The notes beneath the pieces were generated by a model that made no database searches, was not told where the DNA came from, and saw only the letters and a list, made by a program, of their open reading frames with translations. The translations under genes and the position numbers were made by a program. This document shows positions 24,919-33,907 of a stretch of 64,000 nt of DNA, piece after piece. The stretch lies in the NCBI RefSeq assembly GCF_022627955.1, contig NZ_JABXGD010000007.1:124001-188000 (forward strand), written 5' to 3'. Every line of letters starts with the position of its first letter. Position 1 is the first letter of the stretch. The stretch is from Microbacterium sp. C5A9. Lineage in GTDB: Bacteria; Actinomycetota; Actinomycetes; Actinomycetales; Microbacteriaceae.

Positions 24919-25997
24919 GCATCATGAACCGTCTCGCCCGCTCGCAGACGACGCCGCCGGCCGCCGGCAGCGCCCAGGTCGCCGCCGTCATCGCCGGTCG
25001 TCGCGCCCGCCATCGCCGGCACGCGACGGCGACGATCGTGCTCGGTGCGCTGCTGCTCGGCCTGTTCACGGTGGCGCTCATGATCGGCAACACGTTCTAC
25101 TCGATCGACGAGGTCGTCCGCGTGCTCCTCGGTCAGACCGTGCCCGGCGCCTCGTTCACGGTCGGCGAGCTTCGTCTGCCGCGCGCGATGCTCGCGATCC
25201 TCACCGGCCTCGCGTTCGGCATGGCCGGCGTGACGTTCCAGACGCTGCTGCGCAATCCGCTCGCGTCGCCCGACATCATCGGCCTGTCGAACGGCGCGGG
25301 CGCCGCGGCCGTCGTCGGCATCGTCGTGCTCTCGCTCAACGGTCCGGTCGTCTCGCTGTTCGCACTCGGCGGCGCGCTCGTGACCGCAGCGGTCATCTAC
25401 CTGCTGTCGATCAAGAACGGCTTCGCCGGCACCAGGCTCATCCTGATCGGAATCGGCATCGCGGCGATGCTGCAGAGCGTGACGTCGTACATCCTGTCGC
25501 GAGCCGCGAGCTGGGACATCCAGACGGCGATGCAGTGGCTGACCGGCAGCCTGAACAACGCCTCCTGGGAGCGCGTCGCACCGCTCGCGATCGCCGCGGC
25601 CGTCATCGTGCCGCTCATGCTCTCGCAGGGACGTGCTCTCGGGGCGATGCAGCTCGGCGACGACTCGGCATCGGGGCTCGGGGTGCGCGTCACCGCCACG
25701 CGCCTGCTGTTCATCCTCGGAGCTGTCGGGCTGCTCGCCTTCGCGACCGCCGCCACCGGCCCGATCGCGTTCGTCGCGTTCATGGCCGGGCCGGTCGCCG
25801 CGCGCATCACCGGACCGGGGGCCAATCTCCTGGTGCCGAGCGCGTTCGTCGGCGCCGTGCTCGTGCTGGCGAGCGACCTGATCGGACAGTTCGCCCTCGG
25901 CGCGCGGTACCCGGTCGGCGTGATCACGGGCGTGCTCGGTGCCCCGTACCTCATCTATCTGCTCATCCGCACCAACCGCTCGGGAGGCTCCCTGTGA
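24915..25997 (+). CDS. Iron-siderophore ABC transporter, permease 2 (FecCD family)
   Basis: A 360-residue FecCD protein, starting at GTG 24915 within the GTGA overlap. An N-terminal cytoplasmic tail of about 40 residues precedes the helices. LPRAMLAILTGLAFGMAGVT and ATGPIAFVAFMAGPVAARI are the matching signature regions. It forms the second half of the permease dimer. Its stop overlaps the GTG start of the ATPase gene, so the operon is tightly coupled. Confidence 0.92.
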   Translation: MSIMNRLARSQTTPPAAGSAQVAAVIAGRRARHRRHATATIVLGALLLGLFTVALMIGNTFYSIDEVVRVLLGQTVPGASFTVGELRLPRAMLAILTGLAFGMAGVTFQTLLRNPLASPDIIGLSNGAGAAAVVGIVVLSLNGPVVSLFALGGALVTAAVIYLLSIKNGFAGTRLILIGIGIAAMLQSVTSYILSRAASWDIQTAMQWLTGSLNNASWERVAPLAIAAAVIVPLMLSQGRALGAMQLGDDSASGLGVRVTATRLLFILGAVGLLAFATAATGPIAFVAFMAGPVAARITGPGANLLVPSAFVGAVLVLASDLIGQFALGARYPVGVITGVLGAPYLIYLLIRTNRSGGSL

Positions 25998-26794
25998 CCG
26001 AGGCGCACACCCTGACCGCTGAATCGGTCACGCTCGCCTACGGCGACCGCACCATCATCGAGAACCTCGACCTCCGGGTCGCGCCGGGCAGGATCACGAC
26101 GATCGTCGGCGCGAACGGATGCGGCAAGTCGACGCTGCTGCGCTCGCTGGCGCGCCTGCTCTCGCCCACCGCCGGGCAGGTCGTGCTCGACGGCAAGTCC
26201 GTGCATTCGCGCCCGACCAAGGAGGTCGCCCGCGTGCTGGGCCTGCTGCCGCAGTCGCCGATCGCGCCCGAGGGCATCGCCGTCGCGGATCTGGTGGGTC
26301 GCGGTCGGCATCCGCATCAGAAGGTCCTGTCGCGCTGGAGCGCCCACGACTACGAGGTCGTGGCGGATGCTCTGGCGGCCACCGGCACCACCGAGCTCGC
26401 CGACCGCAGCGTCGACGAGCTCTCGGGCGGCCAGCGCCAGCGTGTGTGGATCGCGATGGCGCTCGCGCAGGAGACCGACATCCTGCTGCTCGACGAGCCC
26501 ACGACGTTCCTCGACGTCGCGCACCAGGTCGAGGTGCTCGACCTGCTCACCGACCTGAGCGAATCGCGCGGCACGACGATCGTCATGGTGCTGCACGACC
26601 TCAACCTCGCCGCGCGCTACTCCGACGAGCTCGTCGCCATGAAGGACGGCCGCGTGCACGTGGCCGGCGCTCCGCACGACGTCGTGACCGCGCAGCACGT
26701 CGAAGAGGTCTTCGGCCTCGCGAACCAGATCACCATCGACCCCGTCTCGGGCAAGCCGATGGTCACCCCGATCGGAAGGCATCATGTCCGCTGA
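25994..26794 (+). CDS. Iron-siderophore ABC transporter, ATP-binding protein
   Basis: A 266-residue ABC ATPase of the FepC type with Walker A GANGCGKST (about 38-46), the LSGGQRQRVWIA signature, Walker B ILLLDEPT and the switch His in VLHDLN. It powers uptake by the two permeases. It starts at GTG 25994, overlapping the upstream stop, and its end overlaps the siderophore-interacting protein gene by 11 bp. Confidence 0.95.
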   Translation: MTEAHTLTAESVTLAYGDRTIIENLDLRVAPGRITTIVGANGCGKSTLLRSLARLLSPTAGQVVLDGKSVHSRPTKEVARVLGLLPQSPIAPEGIAVADLVGRGRHPHQKVLSRWSAHDYEVVADALAATGTTELADRSVDELSGGQRQRVWIAMALAQETDILLLDEPTTFLDVAHQVEVLDLLTDLSESRGTTIVMVLHDLNLAARYSDELVAMKDGRVHVAGAPHDVVTAQHVEEVFGLANQITIDPVSGKPMVTPIGRHHVR

Positions 26795-27740
26795 GACCAC
26801 CACCGAACGCCCCACCTACGTGCTGGCTCGCGCCGAGGTGCGCGGGGTCGAACGCGTCTCGCCGAACTTCGTGCGCGTCACGTTCGGCGGCGACGACCTG
26901 GGCGACTTCGGCACCCCCGGCGACGTGTTCGACTCGCGCATCAAGATCGTCTTCCCGCCGGCATCCGGCATCCTTCCCGACCTCGACCGCTCGACCGGCG
27001 ACTGGTGGGGGTCGTTCCTCGCCGTGCCCGAGGCGGACCGCGGCTCGATGCGCACGTACTCGGTGCGCGACCTGCGCGCGACCGAGGCGGGCACCGAGCT
27101 CGACGTCGACTTCGTGCTGCACCTGGCGCCGGGTCTCAGCGGGCCGGCGTCGCGCTGGGCCGATGCGGCGGCCGTCGGTCAGGAGCTGTTCATCGTCGGA
27201 CCGCGACGGGGAGTGCCCGCCTCCGCCCACGGTGGCGCCGAGTACGAACCGGGCTCGGCCGCATCAGTCGTGCTGGCCGGCGATGAGACGGCGGCCCCGG
27301 CGATCGCCCGCATCCTCGAAGATGCTCCGCGCGACCTGCGCGGCGTGGCCTTCATCGAGGTGCCGTCTCCCGCCGATGTCCTGCGCATCGACGCGCCCGA
27401 GGGCGTCGAGGTGCACTGGCTGCCGCGCGATCTCGGCGAGCCCCACGGCGTGCGGCTGATCCCCGCGGTGCTCGGATACCTGGGCGACGCGGATGCCGGC
27501 GAGCAGATCGACGTGAAGGACATCGAGTCCGAGGACCTGCTCTGGGAGACGCCCGACTACTCGGGTCTCGGCGAGGAGATCGCGGCGACGGATGCTCCCG
27601 CCGAACGGTACTTCTGGATCGCCGGCGAGAGCGGCGTGGTCACCACGCTGCGCCGTCACCTGGTGAAGGACCTCGGCGTCGACCGCGGACAGGTCGCCTT
27701 CATGGGCTACTGGCGCCACGGCGTCGCCATGCGCGGCTGA
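26784..27740 (+). CDS. Siderophore-interacting protein (FAD-containing ferric reductase)
   Basis: A 318-residue SIP-family reductase. An FAD-binding barrel includes RTYSVR (about 91-96), and a NAD(P)H-binding half includes VVLAGDETAAPAIARIL and YFWIAGESGVVTTLRRHL. It reduces Fe(III)-siderophore in the cytoplasm to free iron, completing the uptake pathway encoded upstream. The 3' end overlaps the convergent GNAT gene by 41 bp. Confidence 0.92.
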   Translation: MSAETTTERPTYVLARAEVRGVERVSPNFVRVTFGGDDLGDFGTPGDVFDSRIKIVFPPASGILPDLDRSTGDWWGSFLAVPEADRGSMRTYSVRDLRATEAGTELDVDFVLHLAPGLSGPASRWADAAAVGQELFIVGPRRGVPASAHGGAEYEPGSAASVVLAGDETAAPAIARILEDAPRDLRGVAFIEVPSPADVLRIDAPEGVEVHWLPRDLGEPHGVRLIPAVLGYLGDADAGEQIDVKDIESEDLLWETPDYSGLGEEIAATDAPAERYFWIAGESGVVTTLRRHLVKDLGVDRGQVAFMGYWRHGVAMRG

Positions 27741-28245
27741 GGCGCGTCTCCTCCGGCGGTCCGGCCAGTGTCTTCGCGAGCTGGTGGTCGGCGTACGGCG
27801 ATGCGGAGAAGGGCTCCACGGGCTCATAGCCGAGTCGTCGGTAGAGCCGATGTGCGTCGGTGAGATCATCGCGAACGGTCAGCCTCAGCGTCCGGATGCC
27901 ACGACGGGCGCTGATCGATTCGATCTCGGCGATCACGGCACGGCCGACACCACGACCGCGAACGCCGTCGTCGGTGAACACGCGGGTGACCTCGCCGACT
28001 CCCCGCTCGACGACGCGCATGCCTCCGCATCCGACCGCTTCCGCGCCATCCCGAACGATGAGGAGGAAGCCCCCGTCGCCGTCGAGGTCGTCGCTGGGCT
28101 CATCGCGCATCGCCTTCTCGACCTCCGCGGTCGTGGCGGGCCGACCCCAGTACCGGCTGACGATGTCGTCGAAGAAGCGGGTCACGATCGCTCTCGCTTC
28201 GGTCGATCGCGGGTCCACGAGCGTGATGGTGAGCGAGTCCTGCAT
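27700..28245 (-). CDS. GNAT-family N-acetyltransferase
   Basis: A 181-residue GNAT protein with the acetyl-CoA pyrophosphate loop VRGRGVGRAVIAEIE at about residues 94-108 and the downstream LTVRDDLTDAHRLYRRLGYEPV motif. The substrate is unknown. The start at 28245 (MQDSLTITLV) is preferred because the upstream frame is Arg-rich and unlike the family. Its 3' end overlaps the convergent iron operon, so transcripts from the two could interfere. Confidence 0.8.
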   Translation of the reverse strand: MQDSLTITLVDPRSTEARAIVTRFFDDIVSRYWGRPATTAEVEKAMRDEPSDDLDGDGGFLLIVRDGAEAVGCGGMRVVERGVGEVTRVFTDDGVRGRGVGRAVIAEIESISARRGIRTLRLTVRDDLTDAHRLYRRLGYEPVEPFSASPYADHQLAKTLAGPPEETRLSRAWRRRGASSP

Positions 28246-28357
28246 CACACCAGTCAAGCAGCATCGAGCCGCCCGCACTCGGAACCGAACCGCTGGCGCA
28301 CGCAGAGGCCGCGCCGTAGCATCCCAGTGGAATCGTTCGACGGCGAGGAGGCCCCTG

Positions 28358-29224
28358 ATGACGCAGCGCACGCTCGAGCTCCCCGAGGTCGACCTGGTCT
28401 ACGACGTGCACGGGCCGCTGCCGACGGCGGATGGTCGTCCTCCGCTGATGATGATCGGCCAGCCGATGGATGCGAGCGGATTCCAGGCGCAGGTGACGCT
28501 GTTCGGCGACCGCACGGGCGTGACGTACGACCCTCGCGGGCTGGGCCGGAGCACCCGCAAAGACGGGGGAGTCACCAACGACCCCGAGGTCCAGGCGGAA
28601 GACGTCCACGCGATCATCGAGGCGCTCGGGGCCGGCCCCGTCGACATGCTCGCGAGCAGCGGGGGCGCGGTGACCGCGCTCGCTCTGGTGACGGCGCACC
28701 CGCACGACATCGCGACCCTCGTCGCGCACGAGCCGCCGATCGACAGCGTGCTGCCGGATGCCGACGCGGTGCATCGAGCGCGGGTGGCCTATACCCAGGC
28801 CTATCAGGACAAGGGGTGGGGTGCCGGAATGGCGGCCTTCGTCGCGATGACGTCGTGGGAGGGCGAAGTCACCGACGAGTTCCTCTCGCGGCCCGCGCCC
28901 GACCCTGCGGTGTTCGGAATGCCGACCGAGGACGACGGCAGAAGGGACGACCCGTTGCTGTCCGACCTCTCGTGGGCGGTGCCGCTCTACACGCCGGACA
29001 TCGAGGCGCTGAAGGCGTCGCCGACCAGGATCGTCGTCGCGGTCGGCGAGGAGTCGGTGAAGGTCTACACCGGACGCACCTCGCTCGCCCTCGCCCAGGC
29101 GCTCGGCCAGCAGGCGACGGTCTTTCCCAGTCACCATGGCGGTTTCATGGGCGGAGAGTTCGGCTACGCCGGCCAGCCCGAGGCGTTCGCCGCCAAGCTC
29201 CGCGAGGTGCTCGACCACGCCTGA
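28358..29224 (+). CDS. Alpha/beta-hydrolase
   Basis: A 288-residue hydrolase-fold protein with the oxyanion region YDPRGLGRSTR and the nucleophile elbow ASSGGAVTA, where Ser is in SSGG rather than the usual GxSxG, as in some thioesterase-like relatives. The C-terminal His is in PSHHGGF. GAGGAGG at 28346-28352 precedes the ATG at 28358. It is probably an esterase or related hydrolase; the substrate is not known. Confidence 0.8.
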   Translation: MTQRTLELPEVDLVYDVHGPLPTADGRPPLMMIGQPMDASGFQAQVTLFGDRTGVTYDPRGLGRSTRKDGGVTNDPEVQAEDVHAIIEALGAGPVDMLASSGGAVTALALVTAHPHDIATLVAHEPPIDSVLPDADAVHRARVAYTQAYQDKGWGAGMAAFVAMTSWEGEVTDEFLSRPAPDPAVFGMPTEDDGRRDDPLLSDLSWAVPLYTPDIEALKASPTRIVVAVGEESVKVYTGRTSLALAQALGQQATVFPSHHGGFMGGEFGYAGQPEAFAAKLREVLDHA

Positions 29225-29278
29225 GGGAAGCTCCGGCGTACGCACCGACGGCGCGAGTGGCCGGACGCAGCCCGAGGC

Positions 29279-30286
29279 TCAGGCGCTCTCGCGCACCACG
29301 AGCTCGGTGTCGAGGATGACCGAGCGGGGGGATGCTCCCGCGATGACCTCGAGCAGCACCGCGACCATCTGCGCACTGATCTGATCCCAGGGCTGGCGCA
29401 TGGTCGTGATCGGCGGCTCGTGCGTGGCGGCGAGACCGGAGTCGTCGAAGCCGGCGATCGCGATGTCCTCGGGCACGCGGCGCCCCGCACGGCGGGCGGC
29501 GGCGATCGCGCCGGCGGCCATGCGGTCGGAGGCCGCGAAGACGGCGTCGACGTCGTGCTCGAGCATCCGGGTCATCGCGGCGACGCCCGACTCGTACGAG
29601 TAGTCGCCGACCTCGACCAGCGCCTCGTCGTACAGATCGCCGAGCTCCTCGCGGAAGCCCACCAGGCGGTAGCGACCACCCGGGGTGTCGTCGGGGCCGG
29701 TGATCATGCCGATGCGCCGGTGCCCCTGCGCGACGAGGTGCGCGGCCATCGTGCGGGCGGAGGCGACCTCGTCGACCGAGATCGTCGAGAGCTCGCGCTC
29801 GTGCCCCAGCGGCAGTCCGCAGCACACGGTCGGGATGCCGACCTCGATCAGCTGGTCGAGCAGCGGGTCGGACTCGTGGGATGAGATGAGCATGACGCCG
29901 TCGACGTGACCGGCGCTGAGGAACTGGGCCACGCTGGCGCGCTCGGCGGGGGTGCCGGCCACGAGGAGCACGAGGGTCATCGACCTCTGGGCGAGAGCTT
30001 CGGCGGCGCCGCGCAGCAGCAGCGCGAAGGTCGGGTCGTCGAACAGCAGCTGCTGCGGTTCGGTGAGCAGGAACGCGAGCGACCCGGCCCGACCGGTGGC
30101 GAGGCTGCGCGCGTGGTGGTTCGCCGTGTACCCGCTGGCGAGGATGGCCTCTTCGACCGCCTGCCTGGCGTCGGGGGAGACCCAGTGGCCGCCGTTGATC
30201 ACGCGCGACACGGTGCTGCGGGATACTCCCGCCTGCACCGCGATCTGGCGGATCGTCGGCTTGCGCCGCGCGCTGTCGTCACTCAT
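29279..30286 (-). CDS. ganR: LacI-family repressor of the galactan locus
   Basis: A 335-residue LacI regulator: helix-turn-helix TIRQIAVQAGVSRSTVSRVI at about 11-30, a hinge, then a periplasmic-binding-protein-like sugar domain. It is divergent from the GH42 gene, and three CTGRGACCGGTCYCAG operators lie between them. Galactobiose or a related oligosaccharide is the expected inducer, by analogy with GanR of Bacillus subtilis. TAGAGT at 30294-30299, 7 nt before the ATG, suggests a leaderless mRNA. The symbol is by function, not by close identity. Confidence 0.88.
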   Translation of the reverse strand: MSDDSARRKPTIRQIAVQAGVSRSTVSRVINGGHWVSPDARQAVEEAILASGYTANHHARSLATGRAGSLAFLLTEPQQLLFDDPTFALLLRGAAEALAQRSMTLVLLVAGTPAERASVAQFLSAGHVDGVMLISSHESDPLLDQLIEVGIPTVCCGLPLGHERELSTISVDEVASARTMAAHLVAQGHRRIGMITGPDDTPGGRYRLVGFREELGDLYDEALVEVGDYSYESGVAAMTRMLEHDVDAVFAASDRMAAGAIAAARRAGRRVPEDIAIAGFDDSGLAATHEPPITTMRQPWDQISAQMVAVLLEVIAGASPRSVILDTELVVRESA

Positions 30287-30330
30287 CGCTGTGACTCTAC
30301 AGACACCATCCCGTCCAGTGGTAGTCGAAA

Positions 30331-30439
30331 CTGGGACCGGTCTCAGTTCGGTAACGGCGGTTGTGATCGCGGCCCGGCGTGGGGTAGAACTGAGACCGGT
30401 CCCAGTCCATTTCCTGAGACAACCTGAGACCGGTCCCAG
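30331..30439. promoter_or_regulatory. Three LacI-type operators of the galactan locus
   Basis: Three near-identical 16-bp palindromes with the central CCGG typical of LacI family sites: 30331-30346 (CTGGGACCGGTCTCAG), 30390-30405 and 30424-30439 (both CTGAGACCGGTCCCAG). A half site CCTGAGAC lies at 30413-30420. The spacing is 59 and 34 bp. They occupy the 214-bp divergent region between the repressor and GH42 genes and allow cooperative or looped repression. Confidence 0.92.
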
Positions 30440-30500
30440 TCGAATGAGCGACAGCCTGTTGGGACACGCACCACGACCGCACCGACCCGATGGAGTGCCG

Positions 30501-32510
30501 ATGACCTCCCCCCACGCCTGGCCCGACCTGCGCGGAATCGCCTATGGCGGCGACTACAACCCCGAGCAGTGGTCTCGCGAGACCTGGCGCGAGGACGTCG
30601 CCCTGATGCGTGAGGCCGGCGTCAACCTGGTCAGCGTCGGGATCTTCTCGTGGGCGCTGATCGAGGTCGCCGAGGGCGAGTTCGACTTCGGCTGGCTCGA
30701 CGAACTGCTCGATCTGCTGCACGAGAACGACATCAAGGTCGACCTCGGCACCCCCACGGCATCGCCGCCCGCCTGGTTCTTCGCGAACCACCCCGAGGCG
30801 CGGGTGATCGACCGCGAGGGCCGCACCATGGGCTTCGGATCCCGCGGCATGGCGTCGCACTCGTCGCCGGCCTACCGCGAGGCGATCGTCCGGATCGCGG
30901 ATGCTCTCGCGGCACGCTACGCGCAGCATCCGTCCGTGGTGCTGTGGCACGTGCACAACGAGTACGGCGTGCCCGTCGGCGAGGACTACTCGCCCGCCGC
31001 GGTCGCCGCCTTCCGGCTCTGGCTCCAGGAGAAGTACGGCTCGCTCGAGGCGCTGAACAGCGCGTGGGGCACCGCCTTCTGGGGTCAGCACTACTCGGCA
31101 TGGGAGCACGTCGGCGCCCCGGCCATCGCTCCCAGCGTCGTGAACCCGGCGCAGCGCCTCGACTTCGCGCGCTTCACCGATCACCAGCTGCGCGCGTGCT
31201 TCATCGCCGAGCGCGACGCGATCCGCGCGCATGCCTACCAGCCCGTCACGACCAACTTCATGGCCAACCAGAGCTGGACCACCGACCTGTGGGCCTGGGG
31301 CCGCGAGGTCGACATCGTCTCGGACGACCACTACCTGTGGGCGGCGGATGAAGACGCGCACATCGGCCTGGCGATCGCGGCCGACCTCAGCCGCTCGGTC
31401 GGCGGCGGCAAGCCGTGGATCCTCATGGAGCACTCGACCTCGGCGGTGAACTGGCAGCCGCGCAACATCGCCAAGCGCCGTGGCGAGATGACGCGCAACT
31501 CGCTCACCCACCTCGGTCGCGGGGCCGACGGCATCCTGTTCTTCCAGTGGCGTGCCGGACGTTCGGGCGCCGAGAAGTTCCACTCCGCGATGCTGCCGCA
31601 CGCCGGCTCCGAGTCGCGGGTCTTCCGTGAGGTCGTCGACCTCGGCGCCGCCCTCGGTCGCCTCGACGAGGTGCAGGGCAGCACGGTGAAGGCCGACGTC
31701 GCGATCCTCTGGGACTTCGAGTCGTTCTGGGCGCAGGACCTCGAGTGGCGTCCGTCTGAAGACGTCACGCACGCGGCGCAGGTTCGTCGCTTCTACGAGC
31801 AGCTCTGGCGCGACGGCATCACGGTCGACTTCGCCCTCCCCGGACAGGACCTCTCGGGCTATCGCCTCGTCGTCGCCCCGGCGCAGTACCTGCTGAGCAC
31901 GGCGGATGCCGCGAACCTCACCGCCTACGTGAACGACGGCGGCACGCTGCTGGTGTCGTTCTTCTCGGCCATCGTCGACGAGAACGACGCCGTGCACGCC
32001 GGGGGCTTCGTCGCCCCGCTGCGCGACGCGCTCGGCCTCACGGTCGAGGAGTTCCTGCCGCTGCGCGAAGGCGAGAGCCATGGCCTCGACTGGGTCGACC
32101 ACGAGGGCATCGTCGCCGACGTCTGGCAGGAGGACATCGCGCTCGACGGAGCCGAGGTCGTCGCGAACTTCTCGGGCGGACCCGGCGAGGGCGAGCCCGC
32201 GATCACCCGCCACCGGCACGGCGCGGGCACCGGCTGGTACGTCGGCACCCGGCTGGATGCCACCGGCATGCGCGCGCTCCTGCACGAGGTCTATGCGGAT
32301 GCCGACATCGCACCGTCCGGCCTGGCCGAAGGACTCGAGGTCATCACGCGTCACGGCGCCGATGCGGTCTACCGCATCGCCGTGAACCACCGCGACGAGG
32401 ACGTCGAGCTCGATGCCTCGGGCGTCGATCTGCTCACCGGCACGGAGCTCTCGGGCTCCCTGACCATCGCGGCGGGCGGCGTGGCCGTCATCCGCACGTC
32501 CACCCACTGA
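30501..32510 (+). CDS. ganA: Beta-galactosidase, GH42
   Basis: A 669-residue cytoplasmic enzyme without a signal peptide. The GH42 acid/base is Glu154 in HVHNEYG and the nucleophile is Glu310 in LMEHSTSAVNW. The three usual domains are present: TIM barrel to about 390, trimerisation domain, and a C-terminal beta domain. It cleaves galactose from galactooligosaccharides brought in by the ABC importer encoded next. GGAG at 30492-30495 supports ATG 30501. It is first in an operon controlled by the LacI repressor. Confidence 0.93.
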   Translation: MTSPHAWPDLRGIAYGGDYNPEQWSRETWREDVALMREAGVNLVSVGIFSWALIEVAEGEFDFGWLDELLDLLHENDIKVDLGTPTASPPAWFFANHPEARVIDREGRTMGFGSRGMASHSSPAYREAIVRIADALAARYAQHPSVVLWHVHNEYGVPVGEDYSPAAVAAFRLWLQEKYGSLEALNSAWGTAFWGQHYSAWEHVGAPAIAPSVVNPAQRLDFARFTDHQLRACFIAERDAIRAHAYQPVTTNFMANQSWTTDLWAWGREVDIVSDDHYLWAADEDAHIGLAIAADLSRSVGGGKPWILMEHSTSAVNWQPRNIAKRRGEMTRNSLTHLGRGADGILFFQWRAGRSGAEKFHSAMLPHAGSESRVFREVVDLGAALGRLDEVQGSTVKADVAILWDFESFWAQDLEWRPSEDVTHAAQVRRFYEQLWRDGITVDFALPGQDLSGYRLVVAPAQYLLSTADAANLTAYVNDGGTLLVSFFSAIVDENDAVHAGGFVAPLRDALGLTVEEFLPLREGESHGLDWVDHEGIVADVWQEDIALDGAEVVANFSGGPGEGEPAITRHRHGAGTGWYVGTRLDATGMRALLHEVYADADIAPSGLAEGLEVITRHGADAVYRIAVNHRDEDVELDASGVDLLTGTELSGSLTIAAGGVAVIRTSTH

Positions 32511-32559
32511 CAGCACCACCCCGCACGATTCAGCACCACCCGAAGAACTCAGCACCACC
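32511..32559. repeat. Three CAGCACCACC direct repeats
   Basis: CAGCACCACC occurs at 32511-32520, 32531-32540 and 32550-32559, directly after the GH42 stop codon, with a spacing of 20 and 19 bp. They lie in the 107-bp gap before the binding-protein gene. An RNA-binding or processing role, or simple slippage, is possible. Confidence 0.6.
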
Positions 32560-32617
32560 ACTCACCCGGTCGCGATGACGCGAAGCGCATCGTCGGCCAC
32601 AACAGATAGGAAAACGC

Positions 32618-33844
32618 ATGCGCAAGCACATCGGAGTCGGCGCACTCGCTCTGTCCGCGGTCGTCCTCCTGGCCGGCTGCTCGGCCGGCGCGCCGGAGGG
32701 TGGCGACGACGCCTCGTCCGGCGACGGCGCCGAGCTCGTCATCTGGACGGATGCCGAGCGCGAGGCGGCCATCACCGCCGCCGCCGACGCGTTCGAGGAG
32801 GAGACCGGAGCCACGGTCACCCTCGTGCAGAAGAACTTCGAAGACCTCCGCAACGACTTCATCGCGCAGGTCCCGACCGGCGAGGGTCCCGACATCACCG
32901 TCGGCGCTCACGACTGGCTCGGCGCGCTCGTCGCCGCCGGTGTCGTCGACACGATCGACCTCGGCGACAAGGCGTCGGAGTTCGAGCAGGTCGCCCTCGA
33001 CGCCATGACGTACGACGGCCAGCTGTACGCGATGCCCTACTCGCTCGAGACCATCGCCCTCGTGCAGAACGTCGACCTCGTCGGCGCCGAGGCCCCCGCG
33101 ACGTGGGACGACATGATCGCCAAGGGCGTCGCCGCCGGCACCGAGCGTCCGTTCGTCATCAACACGGCGGGCGAGACCGGCGACGGCTACACGATGTACG
33201 GGCTGCAGACCTCGTTCGGGGCTCCCGTGTTCGTGCAGGACGACACCGGCTCCTACACGAGCGAGGTCGGCATGGGAGGGGCTCCCGGTGAGGCGTTCGC
33301 GACCTGGCTGGGAGCGAACGGCGCCAGCGGCACCGGTTACATCTCGACCACGATCGACTACGACATCAACAACGAGCTGTTCGCGTCGGGCAAGGCCCCG
33401 TACACGATCCAGGGTCCCTGGGCGATCAGCTCGTTCGAGGACATCAACGTCGCGGTGAACCCGATCCCCTCCGCCGGTGGCGAGACCGCTGCGCCGTTCG
33501 TGGGCGTGCAGGGCTTCTACCTTTCCAGCAAGAGCAAGAACGCGCTCCTCGCGCAGGAGTTCCTCGTGAACTACCTCGGCACCGAAGACGCGCAGCGTGC
33601 GCTGTACGAGGCCGACCCGCGCATCCCCGCCTGGTCGACGCTCGCCGACGAGGTCTCGTCCGACCCGATCACGGCCGGCTTCGTGGCATCCGCCCAGAGC
33701 GGCGTGCCGATGCCGTCGATCCCCGAGATGGGATCGGTGTGGGATCTCTGGAACGCCGCGCAGGCGCAGATCATCAACGGCGCCGAGCCCGTCTCGACGT
33801 GGAACACCATGGTCGCCGACCTCGAGACGACGCTCGCCGGTTGA
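32618..33844 (+). CDS. Galactooligosaccharide ABC transporter, binding lipoprotein
   Basis: A 408-residue MalE-like binding protein with lipobox LAGC (Cys21 lipidated) and typical MalE regions such as YDGQLYAMPYSLETIALVQN and APYTIQGPWAISSFED. It is the receptor of a maltose-type importer. The context between GH42 and GH53 enzymes indicates galactooligosaccharides rather than maltodextrin as ligand. A weak ribosome site AGGAAAACGC precedes the ATG. Confidence 0.9.
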   Translation: MRKHIGVGALALSAVVLLAGCSAGAPEGGDDASSGDGAELVIWTDAEREAAITAAADAFEEETGATVTLVQKNFEDLRNDFIAQVPTGEGPDITVGAHDWLGALVAAGVVDTIDLGDKASEFEQVALDAMTYDGQLYAMPYSLETIALVQNVDLVGAEAPATWDDMIAKGVAAGTERPFVINTAGETGDGYTMYGLQTSFGAPVFVQDDTGSYTSEVGMGGAPGEAFATWLGANGASGTGYISTTIDYDINNELFASGKAPYTIQGPWAISSFEDINVAVNPIPSAGGETAAPFVGVQGFYLSSKSKNALLAQEFLVNYLGTEDAQRALYEADPRIPAWSTLADEVSSDPITAGFVASAQSGVPMPSIPEMGSVWDLWNAAQAQIINGAEPVSTWNTMVADLETTLAG

Positions 33845-33907
33845 TCCTGCCGGATGGGGAGGGCCCGAATCCCTCCCCATCCTGCGATCCGCAGACAGGA
33901 CGCACAC

